Assembly: GCF_008065135.1 (NCBI RefSeq)
Contig: NZ_CP042914.1
Location: forward strand, 3,635,404 to 3,699,403
DNA from: Roseimaritima ulvae
Lineage (GTDB): Bacteria > Planctomycetota > Planctomycetia > Pirellulales > Pirellulaceae
Length of the DNA: 64,000 bases
Direction: 5' to 3'
Positions 34,867 to 43,813 of this stretch are shown here, one piece after another (within the stretch, counting starts at the first letter, position 1; every line of letters begins with the position of its first letter). The notes beneath the pieces were generated by a model. The model was not told where the DNA came from. It worked only from the letters and a program-made list of their open reading frames with translations, and did not search any database. Made by a program: the position numbers and the translations under genes.

Positions 34867-34909
34867 TTTCGCCTTTATTCTCGCTTATTTCTCGAAAGCC
34901 CCAGTTCTG

Positions 34910-35323
34910 ATGCAACGATCCAAACCATTTCTACTCGCTGTGCTGCCGCTTGTGACTTTCCTCACAGCGGTTGGTTGCACGCCCGCCGGTCCGCCGACCA
35001 CGCCCGTCGAAGGCACCGTCTCACTCGATGGCACGCCCCTAACCAACGGGTATGTGATGTTTCGCGACAAGAGTGGTGATAAACCCAGTGCAGCTGGACA
35101 GATCGCCGACGGCAAATATCAGGTCGATGTGCAGCCGGGCCAGAAGACCGTGGAAATTACCTCCACGCGTGATGTGCCCGGAAAATTCGACATGTCGAAT
35201 CCCGGCCAAAAGGTGCAACTGACCGAACAGTTTGTGCCATCGCAATACAACACCGAGACGACTTTGACGACCGAAATCGGAGACGAACCGTTGACGCTGA
35301 ATTATGACTTGAAGTCCAGCTAA
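34910..35323 (+). CDS. Small lipoprotein, carboxypeptidase-regulatory-like fold
   Basis: 137 aa. Signal peptide with lipobox TAVGC (Cys23). The mature part is beta-rich with the start VEGTVSLDGTPLTNGYVMFR, typical of the transthyretin-like or carboxypeptidase regulatory fold seen in small planctomycete lipoproteins encoded beside DUF1559 genes. The tail ends LTLNYDLKSS. Location is the periplasmic or outer membrane face. A terminator separates it from the DUF1559 gene, so it may have its own promoter in the 110-base gap. Confidence 0.85.
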   Translation: MQRSKPFLLAVLPLVTFLTAVGCTPAGPPTTPVEGTVSLDGTPLTNGYVMFRDKSGDKPSAAGQIADGKYQVDVQPGQKTVEITSTRDVPGKFDMSNPGQKVQLTEQFVPSQYNTETTLTTEIGDEPLTLNYDLKSS

Positions 35324-35355
35324 GGCGACGGTTCGATAGTGACCGCTGCGAGCCG

Positions 35356-35406
35356 CCTCGCGTTACGAGACTGTAACGCGAGGTCGGACTTGCAAAGGCA
35401 AGTTTA
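35356..35406. terminator. Double hairpin between convergent genes
   Basis: CCTCGCGTTAC (35356-35366) pairs with GTAACGCGAGG (35373-35383), an 11-bp perfect stem with a 6-base loop. A second stem ACTTGC/GCAAGT (35388-35393 and 35398-35403) is followed by TTTATT. Placed between the lipoprotein gene and the convergent CHAT gene, it probably ends transcription of both. Confidence 0.7.
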
Positions 35407-35421
35407 TTGACTCGGATATGT

Positions 35422-38346
35422 TTATTTGGGCGTCTTGCTCAAACCGTCAAACAACATATAACCGCTCCAGAACAGCGGTGGATTGCCGGTCAGCGACTGT
35501 CGTTTGGCGTCTTCATCAGATAGCAACGGTTCGGCTTCGGGATCGAGTTCGGTTTCTCGCAGCACGGCCAGGGCCCGCCGCCAGGAATCTTCGACGCCGC
35601 TGAAGGGCAGCTCCTGTACGTATTCTTTCAGTAGTCCTGCGGTCGACTCGCCGCCGACCGGCCAGCGGGCGAGGATCAGTTGCGAGACACCCGCGGCATG
35701 CATCGACATGGCCGCATAAAAAACTTCGTCGCCGTTATTCGAGGATGCCTGCGAGGCTCCGGTCCTCAGACCCGGCAGAGCCACCGACTGTGGTGGAGCC
35801 ATCGGCAGCCGCATCCAGTCGTCCAATAACCCGCCGGGCATCCCCGCGTCATATCCCAGTGGGCTCCACGCAAACGGTTTGGTGGTGGGGCTGGGCGTGA
35901 CGGCGGCGGCGACCACAATGTGCCGACACTGGGCTCCCAACCAACGACCCGGTACCGCGCCGGCACCGGGCAGGGCGACGGGATTGTCGATCGTTCCGCG
36001 AATTGCTTCGGACAACTCTTCATTGCGTTCGCCATCGCGGGGCGCGAAGAACAATTGGGTGAGGATGCCCACGTCGACCGGACGGTCCGAGGTGGGCGTC
36101 GAATACACGGCCAGGCCTGGCGTGGGGGCGTACAGGATTTGCGTGCGGTCGCCTAACAGCGGCGAGTCGGCGTCGCCCACCGGTAGGATTTCAAAAGGCA
36201 AGTACCAGAGGCCGGCGGTGGGCACGATTGCCAACCGTTGGATGTCCTTGAAGGCATCCAATTTGGGAATCACGCGATCGCGAATCTGCGTCGCGGCGGA
36301 TCGCCATGCACTGTCATCGGCGGGCAATTGGGCCGCCGAACCGCGTTTGCGTGCCACGCCGATTTCTTGCATCAGGCGACCGATCTGGGCCGGCAGGGTG
36401 CGGTAACCGTTGACCGGCCAGACCGTGGTTTTTTTGTTGGTCGCCAAGACGCCCAGCAGATTGTTGCCGGCGGGCACAAAGGCCAACACCGCTTCGTTGT
36501 CAGCCAAGCGTTCGAAATCACTTTTGGCCGTCAACGGGCGGGGGAAGGCCACCGGCAGATCGGCTCGCTGCAGGGCCACGGTGTAAGCGGCGGATTCTGC
36601 TGCATCGGCTTGCACCCGAGCTGCCGCCGGGTCGTCCGGTACCGGTTGTTGGGTCAGTTGGCGGAGCCGCGCCAGGGCGGCCGGTGGTTTCTTGCGGAAG
36701 GCGATCGCATCGGGACCGAGCGCCGCATCGGGGGCGGTCGCCAACCAGCGGGCCTGCAGGACGCGTCCCGCCAAGGGCAATTGCGCGGTAAAGTTCCGCA
36801 CCGCTTGGATGTCGCCTCGCACCAATACGTCTTCACCCGCATTGCGGCTGGCAGCGGCACGAATCCACCCCGCCATTGTGGCGCTATGATCCGAGGCGAT
36901 GAACCCCAGAGCGTCGACCGGATCGTTCATCCAAATCACGCGCCGTGGCGCTCGAAGGTATTCTTCCAACAGGGCTTCGGACGTTTTACCGCCCAACTTC
37001 GACGCTCGCGAAGCGGATTCGATCAAACGCAATTGATACAACCGCGGCGTCGACTCCAAACCGGCTCGTCGAGCGGTGAAGCCGACCAGTTGTTTGATGG
37101 CCAGATCGCTGGCCGTCAGGTCGCCTCGGGCAGCGTTTCGCCGCGCATTGATGTATTGGAAATAGGCCAAGCGGCGGGGAAGTTCCACATCGCGGCGATC
37201 CAGCAAACCGCCGGCTGCCTGAAACGCTTGCTCCGCTTCCCCCGGTCGGCCCGCATCCATGGCCGCTTCCGCCGCCACGATGCCCAGCCGAGCGGTGGCC
37301 AGGCGTGAGTCGCGGGCGAATACCTGCATGGCCGAAGCCGACGCTTGATAGACTTCGCCGGCCGCGCGATCGGGTTTGACTCCGACGGCGATTTCAAACG
37401 CTTCCGAAGCCCATTCCGGTTGTTCCAACATCGACGCGGCGGCGGCTGCTTGCAGAGCCAAGGGATAGGCGGCTTCCGGTTTGTCGGATCCGGCCAACAC
37501 CCGCGCCGCACCGCATAACAGAACGGGCGTCAAAGGATGCACGTAATTACCGCTGATCGTCGAATTGGCCGAGCCACTGCTGGCTCTGCGCGGTCCGCCT
37601 CCGTTGGCCAAGCCGGCCAGCGTATGGATACTGCTAATCGTGGCGGCTCCCAAAGGTCCGGCATTGCCCGGCGCGTTGCCCAGGCTTTTGATCGAACGCT
37701 CGAGCAGCGGTTCGCTGACAGCCAACGGTCCCAAGATCACTTGTCGGCGATAATAAACGATGCCCATACCCCGCAGGATTTCGATCGCATCGATGGCTTG
37801 AGCGGTGGTCACCGTGCTGGCCCCCAGTTGTCCATCGGGCCCCGTGCCAATGTTGGTGCTGGTCATGTTCAGCGGGATTTTTTTGGGGACGTAGGCCACG
37901 CGGATCGGCGTCCCGGTCCACCAGGGGGCCCGATTGACCGCTTGGCTGACGTTGGGATTTTGCACCGACGGCCACTGCAGGCTCATGATCCAGTTGGGAA
38001 ACCGAGAGGCGATCTGCAGGGCCTGGTCGAGATGTTGGTGAGCCAGTCGCAGGTTGCCGGCTTCGTAATGACATTCGGCCAGCATGGCGTGCACGGGGAT
38101 GGCATCGATCCAGCGGCCTTGCGAATTGCGGCGACACCGTGACAGCGCGTCTTCAAAGGCCTTAATCGCCAACGACAACTCACCCGTGCGGTACACCTCC
38201 AACGCCTGATAATAGGTTTGCGAGGGGTAGGTTTGCTGTGGCAGTTGCAGCGCAGGCTGGGCGAAAGTGCGGCCGCTGGCCATCAAAATCACTGCAAACG
38301 CTAGCAATAAGGTCTTCCCGACAACGGGCGAGCTTGATGGATTCAC
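35422..38346 (-). CDS. Exported CHAT-domain protein with TPR-like repeats, probably catalytically inactive
   Basis: 974 aa from a GTG at 38346, chosen because it puts a normal signal peptide (VVGKTLLLAFAVILMASGRT, cleavage near FAQ) at the start; the first in-frame ATG at 38433 adds 29 odd residues. The first 600 residues are helical with TPR-like units (TYYQALEVYRTGELSLAIKA, HAMLAECHYEAGNLRLAHQH). The C-terminal 330 form a CHAT (caspase-like) domain: LAIVPTAGLWYLPFEILPVG and the final PLFWSGYMLFDG are typical. The catalytic His region reads CRHIVVAAAV and the Cys region LPGLRTGAS, so neither the HG nor the SAC motif survives. Likely a scaffold or pseudo-protease. Confidence 0.82.
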   Translation of the reverse strand: MNPSSSPVVGKTLLLAFAVILMASGRTFAQPALQLPQQTYPSQTYYQALEVYRTGELSLAIKAFEDALSRCRRNSQGRWIDAIPVHAMLAECHYEAGNLRLAHQHLDQALQIASRFPNWIMSLQWPSVQNPNVSQAVNRAPWWTGTPIRVAYVPKKIPLNMTSTNIGTGPDGQLGASTVTTAQAIDAIEILRGMGIVYYRRQVILGPLAVSEPLLERSIKSLGNAPGNAGPLGAATISSIHTLAGLANGGGPRRASSGSANSTISGNYVHPLTPVLLCGAARVLAGSDKPEAAYPLALQAAAAASMLEQPEWASEAFEIAVGVKPDRAAGEVYQASASAMQVFARDSRLATARLGIVAAEAAMDAGRPGEAEQAFQAAGGLLDRRDVELPRRLAYFQYINARRNAARGDLTASDLAIKQLVGFTARRAGLESTPRLYQLRLIESASRASKLGGKTSEALLEEYLRAPRRVIWMNDPVDALGFIASDHSATMAGWIRAAASRNAGEDVLVRGDIQAVRNFTAQLPLAGRVLQARWLATAPDAALGPDAIAFRKKPPAALARLRQLTQQPVPDDPAAARVQADAAESAAYTVALQRADLPVAFPRPLTAKSDFERLADNEAVLAFVPAGNNLLGVLATNKKTTVWPVNGYRTLPAQIGRLMQEIGVARKRGSAAQLPADDSAWRSAATQIRDRVIPKLDAFKDIQRLAIVPTAGLWYLPFEILPVGDADSPLLGDRTQILYAPTPGLAVYSTPTSDRPVDVGILTQLFFAPRDGERNEELSEAIRGTIDNPVALPGAGAVPGRWLGAQCRHIVVAAAVTPSPTTKPFAWSPLGYDAGMPGGLLDDWMRLPMAPPQSVALPGLRTGASQASSNNGDEVFYAAMSMHAAGVSQLILARWPVGGESTAGLLKEYVQELPFSGVEDSWRRALAVLRETELDPEAEPLLSDEDAKRQSLTGNPPLFWSGYMLFDGLSKTPK

Positions 38347-38541
38347 GATGGAGAGTTCCCGCGCGAGGCAAAAAAAGGTGACCGCTGAATTTCTCCATTC
38401 TACCCGGTGGCCCGGAATTCGGCATCTGAACATTAGCGATAAGCGAAGAGCGGGAGGGATTTCCGCGGAAACAGTAAAGCTTTATGGGTTGCACCGCCGA
38501 TATCGGTAGTAACTTTTGCACCGCTACCTCGTGGAATAACG

Positions 38542-38784
38542 ATGATGAGTTCTGATCTGAAGAATTGCCTGCGGATTTGTCTTTCAACCGCCGCATTGGG
38601 TGCGGTCGTGGTAGCGTCTACCGGCTGCCAGTCGTCGATCAATGGGCAAACCCTGCCCAGCCCCTACTACCTGTTTGACGATGTTCAGTACCCTGCTGCG
38701 GGGCCGGAATTTAAGTTGTCGCGTGAAGCGGCCGCGATGCGAGCTGCCGAAGCGGAAGCCAAACTAAACGAAAACGATCGCTAA
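38542..38784 (+). CDS. Small lipoprotein
   Basis: 80 aa. The signal peptide ends in the lipobox ASTGC (Cys29). The mature part is about 50 residues: a polar stretch with PSPYYLFDDVQYP and a C-terminal helix SREAAAMRAAEAEAKLNEND. Too short for the usual catalogues but with clear signal sequence and normal codon use. The next gene, 10 bases after the stop, encodes a similar lipoprotein with an Ala-rich helix at the same place, so this looks like a diverged duplicate pair. Confidence 0.8.
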   Translation: MMSSDLKNCLRICLSTAALGAVVVASTGCQSSINGQTLPSPYYLFDDVQYPAAGPEFKLSREAAAMRAAEAEAKLNENDR

Positions 38785-38794
38785 GGGCTCACCG

Positions 38795-39010
38795 ATGTCA
38801 CGCCTGTCACGATGGCTGATCGCTGGAGTTTTGGGAGTGTTGTGCTCGACCGGTAGCGGTTGCCGCACATCCACTCCCACACCGCGGCCGAATTTGCCGC
38901 CGCCAGTGCCGCTGGCCGACGGTAGCCAGTCGTATCAGGTAGGCCCCGACCATCCCTTGGTGCAGCAAGCCGCGGCCATCCGAGCCGCCGCCAACGCGCA
39001 AACTCGCTAG
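38795..39010 (+). CDS. Small lipoprotein, partner of the preceding one
   Basis: 71 aa. Signal peptide with the lipobox GSGC (Cys23), then a Pro-rich linker (TPTPRPNLPPPVPL), a short segment SYQVGPDHPLVQQ and the helix AAAIRAAANAQ. The layout (lipid anchor, extended linker, YxxGPxxP-like motif, Ala helix) repeats that of the upstream gene. Cotranscribed, gap 10 bases. Function unknown. Confidence 0.78.
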   Translation: MSRLSRWLIAGVLGVLCSTGSGCRTSTPTPRPNLPPPVPLADGSQSYQVGPDHPLVQQAAAIRAAANAQTR

Positions 39011-39048
39011 AGGGTGAGTCTTGAGTTGCGAGTTTCGCAGCGAAGGCG

Positions 39049-41052
39049 TTATCGCTCTCCCAGAAACCGTTCGAAAAAAGCGTAAATCACGGCGTTGGAT
39101 TGGGCGTTGGGCGAATGTTCGGCTCGGTTGTGCATCGCGACGCGGTTTTCAAACCCCAACACGCGGTTGACTTCCACGCTGTGGTTTAGTGCCAGCCACC
39201 GCCGCGGAGGGTCTTCGGAACCGCCGGAGACCAGGAAGGGACGCGGCGCCATCAACGCGTGCAGCTCGTGCAGGTCGTGACCAGCGGCGACCAATTGGGG
39301 GTACAAACCGCGCGCGGGATTCTTGGCGGTCATCATTCCGCGACGGCGCCAAGGTGGCGGATGGTAACCCAAATAGTAGGGTTCCCAGTAATTCACGCTG
39401 GGACGTTGTTCGTCGAACACGATGCCCGGATCCGACCACACCGCGCAGGCAAACTTGTCGCACAGGCAGGACGCAAACATGGCCCACTTGCCTCCAAAGG
39501 AATGGCCTACGATCCCAATTCGGTTCGCGTCCACGTCCGCTCGATTGGCCAACGCTTGCCAGGCATTCGAGGCGGCGTAGCCCAGCATCGACAAGGGTTG
39601 CACGGTGGCGTGATCCAGGTCGGGGTAAAACAAGGCGTAGGTTTTGGCAGCCGTCGCTTCGGTGGTGCCGATACTGAGGGTGACGAAGCCGCGCCGCGTC
39701 AATTGCAACGCGAAATCGCGATGCGGTTTGCCCTGCCCAATAGCCGTTTCGGGTTCGTAATAAACCGTTACCACGGCGGGAAAAGGTCCGTTGCCATCGG
39801 GGACCAGCAAATAGCCGTTGGTCGTTTGCTCCGGCATCCAGCGAAATTGAACGCGATGTTCCGTGTAGCCGTCGCGAGCGGATGTGGACAGGATCTGCAG
39901 CTGCGGATCGTCGACCGGGGCCGGCCAGTGTCCCATCAGGTCGTGCCACTTGGTGAGAATCTGTTGGCGACGCTGTTGCCACTGCTGAGCGTTCTGCACA
40001 CGACGGCCATCAGGGAATTCAAGCGGCGAGCGGTAGTCGCCCAATTGATCGCGAAATTCTGCCGGCGGATGAAAGCTGGCTTGCAGTGGATCTTCCAGCA
40101 CAACCGCATTGGATACGTTGTTGCCAAAATCATCAAACCGATCGAGCGTCCAGACGACGCGTTTGGTTTTCGGTTCGATTTCGATCAACAGCGGTTGACC
40201 GGGGCCGGCGTGACAGTTGCCGATCACCCGGTTGCCATTGCTCAGCACCTGCACCGTGGTTACCCAGGCCAAGGTGATATTGGGCAGGTCGTGTTGTTTC
40301 ACCTGCCAGACGATTTCACCGGCGGGATTGACTTCCAGCACGCTGTGTCCATTGCCGGTACCGATCAGCGTGTTGCCGTTGTCCAATCGCAGTGCCGAGA
40401 AGACTTTGTTTCCGAACGCCTCGGGGCCGTGTCCCGGTGCCGCCTCGCGGCCGAACATGGGAACGGCATATTTCCAGACGATCTTGCCCTGGGCGTCGTA
40501 TTCGCGAATCACGCCATCGCCTTCGTGGCAAACCAAGTAGTGACCGTTATCCAGCTTGCGAGCCAACCGGGTGTCGGTGTGAGGGTGTGGATGGTCCACT
40601 CGCAGTGGCACCTGATGGTGGATTCTGCCATCGCGGTCGACTTCGATCAGCCGTTGCCGCGTGGTTTCGGCGATCATCACGTGCCCATTTTCGAGGGGCT
40701 GGAAGGCATGCACCTCGACCCGCGGCCCCGGTTCGCCGGCGGGGCGAGCCGAATCGTATTTCCACACCACCTGTTTGCTCTGGCGATCCAATTCGACCAC
40801 GGCGGCGGGCCCCTGTTGGACCATCAGGTTACCGTTTTCCAGCACGTGCAGGTCGTGGATGCCGCCCCAGGGGCGTTGCCACTGCACCGTGCCATCGGCC
40901 GCAAGGATGGTCAATTGGCCGTTGCCGTGCAAAGCCACACGGTGCCCGTCAGCGGCGGACGCGAGGGGAGCGGCGGCCAACGCCATCAGCGTCCCAAACG
41001 CCAAAGTGCCGACTGCCAGGCTGCGGAGAGAAAGTGTACCAGAGAGACGCAT
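39049..41052 (-). CDS. Exported beta-propeller fused to an alpha/beta-hydrolase
   Basis: 667 aa from the ATG at 41052, which opens a signal peptide (MRLSGTLSLRSLAVGTLAFG, cleavage near ASAADG). Residues 35-340 are a propeller with repeats such as LENGNLMVQQG, LENGHVMIAETTR, LDNGHYLVCHEG, LDNGNTLIGTGNG and LSNGNRVIGNCHA, as in the arylsulfotransferase/PQQ-like superfamily. From about 345 a dienelactone-hydrolase-like domain follows: nucleophile Ser in GIVGHSFGGKW, an acid in VSGGSEDPP and His in NRAEHSPN. It is probably an esterase acting on a polymer held by the propeller, but the substrate is unknown. Divergent from the DUF1571 gene. Confidence 0.85.
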   Translation of the reverse strand: MRLSGTLSLRSLAVGTLAFGTLMALAAAPLASAADGHRVALHGNGQLTILAADGTVQWQRPWGGIHDLHVLENGNLMVQQGPAAVVELDRQSKQVVWKYDSARPAGEPGPRVEVHAFQPLENGHVMIAETTRQRLIEVDRDGRIHHQVPLRVDHPHPHTDTRLARKLDNGHYLVCHEGDGVIREYDAQGKIVWKYAVPMFGREAAPGHGPEAFGNKVFSALRLDNGNTLIGTGNGHSVLEVNPAGEIVWQVKQHDLPNITLAWVTTVQVLSNGNRVIGNCHAGPGQPLLIEIEPKTKRVVWTLDRFDDFGNNVSNAVVLEDPLQASFHPPAEFRDQLGDYRSPLEFPDGRRVQNAQQWQQRRQQILTKWHDLMGHWPAPVDDPQLQILSTSARDGYTEHRVQFRWMPEQTTNGYLLVPDGNGPFPAVVTVYYEPETAIGQGKPHRDFALQLTRRGFVTLSIGTTEATAAKTYALFYPDLDHATVQPLSMLGYAASNAWQALANRADVDANRIGIVGHSFGGKWAMFASCLCDKFACAVWSDPGIVFDEQRPSVNYWEPYYLGYHPPPWRRRGMMTAKNPARGLYPQLVAAGHDLHELHALMAPRPFLVSGGSEDPPRRWLALNHSVEVNRVLGFENRVAMHNRAEHSPNAQSNAVIYAFFERFLGER

Positions 41053-41297
41053 CGAAAATCCGTGATTGGGGTAGGAGGAGAAGAGGGTAAGTAGGGGGAC
41101 GTAGTGTACGTTGCCCGCAGGGCAAACGCGAATTGGGCGGCCCGTGCAGGACGCCGCGAACCGGCCGGGGCCCAAACGGCGGGGATTGATCGGATTGCTC
41201 CTGGAGAAATGTTTTATTGGCTTGAGGAGGGGCGATTCGCTATGGTTGGGACGGACGGCTGGGGCAAACGCGAAGACATTTTTTTAGGTTGTACGGA

Positions 41298-42410
41298 ATG
41301 AAGTTCATCGATAAGCGGACCGACCAGCCCCATTGCGGGCGTATTCGACGGGCTCTGTACGCGATCTTCTGCGGGTTATCACTGGCTGCCGTCGGAGGGG
41401 AGCACGCGGTCGCGGTTGAGCCACAGCAATCCGCCGGCGCTGCGGTCCTGCCCCTCGATACGGATTCGCCTGCTCCCGACAACACCGCTGACAACAAAAC
41501 CGCAGACAGCAAGCCCACCACAACCGAGTCGGACGATCAAGCAGCCACAGCTGAAGCAGACGATCAAGCAGACGATCAAGCCGACGATCAAGCAGACGAG
41601 GGAGCGGCGATCACGCGACGCAAGTTGGCGCCGTTCCTGGCGGCCGCCGAGACCGCGCTGAAGCGTTTTGATAATGAAATCGCCGGCTACACCTGCTTGC
41701 TGATTAAAAGGGAACGCATTGATGACGACTTGAGCGACCATCAATTCTTGTGGATGAAGGTCCGCGAGAGGCGGCGGGACGGTGAGGAGTTAACGACGCC
41801 GCAGAGCGTTTATATTCGCTATTTAAAACCGTCGTACCTGGCGGGCAGAGAAATTCTGTACGTCGAAAACGAACGCAACGGCCGCGTCTTGGCTCGCAAG
41901 GGCGGCCGCCGTTTGCCCAATTTGACCATGCCGATTCGTCCGGATAGCTCGTTGGCGATGGCCCAAAGTCGGCAGCCGATCTCCAAAGCGGGGATTCGCT
42001 ATCTGTTGGAAGACCTGGTGCAAAACATGCGTGACGAGCTGGTCGAAAGCGATTGCGTCCTGCACGAATACAAAGCGGCCAAGATGGACGGTCGACCCTG
42101 CCGTCATTTTGAAGTCCGTCAGCAGGTTCGCAAGCCCGGCTTGGAGTACCAGGTCGCGCGGGTGTTGTTGGACGAAGAACTGCGGCTACCGGTGTACTTT
42201 GCTTCCTACGCCTGGGCTGATCAGCCCGGCGGAGATCCCGTACTGCAGGAAGAGTACATGTTCACGCGGTTGAAGTTAAATCCGCAGCTGACGGATAAGG
42301 ATTTTCAGCGAGACAATCCCGAGTACAAATTCAGCGAAGAAGACGACGAACAACCGCAGGATGACCTGAAGGAGCAGTTGGAAGACCCCGAGGCTAGTAA
42401 AGACTTGTAG
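41298..42410 (+). CDS. DUF1571 exported protein
   Basis: 370 aa from the ATG at 41298 (a TTG at 41289 is in frame). A signal peptide is followed by an acidic linker with the tandem unit ADDQ repeated (near 77-95). The DUF1571 domain runs from about 110 to 335 (DNEIAGYTCLLIKRERIDDD, LWMKVRERR, YIRYLKPSYLAGREILYVE, HFEVRQQVRKPGLEYQVARV). It is typical of Planctomycetes; by fold it may be related to LolA/LolB-like lipid-binding proteins, which is a guess. The tail is acidic (EEDDEQPQDDLKEQLEDPE). The stop TAG lies in GTAGCCGGCG, reminiscent of the GTAG repeat ends. Confidence 0.85.
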   Translation: MKFIDKRTDQPHCGRIRRALYAIFCGLSLAAVGGEHAVAVEPQQSAGAAVLPLDTDSPAPDNTADNKTADSKPTTTESDDQAATAEADDQADDQADDQADEGAAITRRKLAPFLAAAETALKRFDNEIAGYTCLLIKRERIDDDLSDHQFLWMKVRERRRDGEELTTPQSVYIRYLKPSYLAGREILYVENERNGRVLARKGGRRLPNLTMPIRPDSSLAMAQSRQPISKAGIRYLLEDLVQNMRDELVESDCVLHEYKAAKMDGRPCRHFEVRQQVRKPGLEYQVARVLLDEELRLPVYFASYAWADQPGGDPVLQEEYMFTRLKLNPQLTDKDFQRDNPEYKFSEEDDEQPQDDLKEQLEDPEASKDL

Positions 42411-42444
42411 CCGGCGGGACCCACTGATTTCGCAGCCAGCGTTG

Positions 42445-43554
42445 CTACTCCGCCGCCTGCAAAATTTCTAGCAGGTTTTTCGGTCGTGGTCGCGGCGGCA
42501 TTTCGGCTGGCAGCCGGCGTTGCGCAGCGGAGTTTGCCCGCGGGGCAGGGGAGTCGTTCGGCGGTAACGACACGCTCGACAAACTAGACAGTTCGATGTC
42601 CGCCGGCGCTACCGCGCTGAGGCTTGTCGGAGTTGATTCGCCTGCCAACGCCGCGGTGATCGGTAGCGTTGCAGAGGCTTGCATCAGAGACGATTGTTCA
42701 AGCAATGCGTGTCCGGGATATTCGGGTCGCTCCAGCGTCTCGTTCATTTCCTGCGGCGCGCAGTTGGCGCAGTGAGCGATGGCCATGGCGGCTCGCATCT
42801 TGACGCGGTCGGAAAGTTCAGCGGGATTGCCGTCCGTGTCCTTGCTTTCCACACAGACCGTGAGCGCCTTCCTGATGGCTGGGCTACAGACAGGCAACGT
42901 GGCGATGGTGATGGCGGCTTCAAGTCGCACGCACTCGGAAGGGTCGGCTCGCAGCGCAGCGATCAACGTCGCTTCGACTTCCGGGTGGTAGCGAACGTCG
43001 ATGTGCTTCAATTCCGCGATCGCCTGCTGGCGTTTGGGAGCTTGCAGTTTCACGGTCTTCACCTGAGCGGCGGTGCCTTCGGGGCCTGGTTGAGCTTTCT
43101 CGTCAGGATGCGGCTTTTTCTCCGCGGGCACCATCCCTCCCGTGGCCATGCTCAACGGTTTCCGCATTCCCGCAGTCAGCTTGCCGATCGGGCTTTGGCG
43201 AACCCGCGCGCAGAACCCACGCCGGGCGTCGCCAAGAATCTGTAACATCGAGGGATTTGCTGCGGGAGGAACCGCCTGTGAGGTGACGGGGGGCAATGCC
43301 GCGGCAGCCGTGGCCTCCGCCGTCGGCGCTGGAATGGGTTCGGCTTGTAGGGGCGAGCGAAGCGACGTTTGAGCGGAGGCGAAATGAACTGGCAACACGA
43401 ACAACCCAATTAACGATAAGACGGCCGCGCAGCAACCAACGCCATGGCCGAACTCGACAGATTTTGCGGGTTTTGCCGAAGCGTCCAAATTCTGGCGAAT
43501 TCGGCTACGGGGGATGGAGGTTGAGGCTGCGAGCGGAACTGGAAAAAACTTCAC
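42445..43554 (-). CDS. Exported HEAT-repeat-like protein of unknown function
   Basis: 369 aa from a GTG at 43554 that has GGAG eight bases upstream; the longest frame begins at 43722. The hydrophobic signal (GVGCCAAVLSLIGLFVLPVH, cleavage near ASAQ) lies about 40 residues in, and the stretch between contains the translated GTAG-hairpin repeat. So either the start is unusual or the repeat moved into the 5' end. The middle has HEAT-like helix pairs (YHPEVEATLIAALRADPSEC, RLEAAITIATLPVCSPAIRK, DRVKMRAAMAIAHCA). The tail is Pro- and Ser-rich and ends PKNLLEILQAAE. Rich in Cys for an exported protein. Confidence 0.6.
   Translation of the reverse strand: MKFFPVPLAASTSIPRSRIRQNLDASAKPAKSVEFGHGVGCCAAVLSLIGLFVLPVHFASAQTSLRSPLQAEPIPAPTAEATAAAALPPVTSQAVPPAANPSMLQILGDARRGFCARVRQSPIGKLTAGMRKPLSMATGGMVPAEKKPHPDEKAQPGPEGTAAQVKTVKLQAPKRQQAIAELKHIDVRYHPEVEATLIAALRADPSECVRLEAAITIATLPVCSPAIRKALTVCVESKDTDGNPAELSDRVKMRAAMAIAHCANCAPQEMNETLERPEYPGHALLEQSSLMQASATLPITAALAGESTPTSLSAVAPADIELSSLSSVSLPPNDSPAPRANSAAQRRLPAEMPPRPRPKNLLEILQAAE
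43444..43508. repeat. Inverted pair of GTAG-led hairpin repeats within a coding start
   Basis: Right copy inverted at 43483-43508: GTCCAA, hairpin AATTC-TGGC-GAATT, then CGGCTAC. The left copy 43444-43470 is degenerate (GGCCGAACTCGACAGATTT). The pair falls inside the 5' part of the minus-strand gene. Confidence 0.65.
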
Positions 43555-43813
43555 CCGTCGGGCTCCGGATCGGATGGCATACAAACAAGGCAGATAACTC
43601 GTTGCCAATACCTCGCGGAAGGCTCGAGCGTCAAGATCGCCATTCGCCCGTCCGCCGCCGACCGGTACGATTGCGAGCCTTCGCGGCAAGATTTTGGTGA
43701 GATTTGAGATTTGAGATTTCAAGCCTCAATACTCCCAAATCAGCCTTGAGGCGACGCAGTGTTTTTTCTTACACCTCCATCCCCGACCGATTTTCCCTTG
43801 CATTCCCATACGT

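Noticed and set aside
36238..37308. Plus-strand frame of 356 aa
   Set aside because: Shadow of the CHAT protein gene; Arg/His/Gln-rich composition typical of antisense frames in GC-rich DNA.
41104..41301. 65-aa plus-strand ORF before the DUF1571 gene
   Set aside because: No signal, domain or ribosome site; overlaps the start of the DUF1571 gene in another frame.
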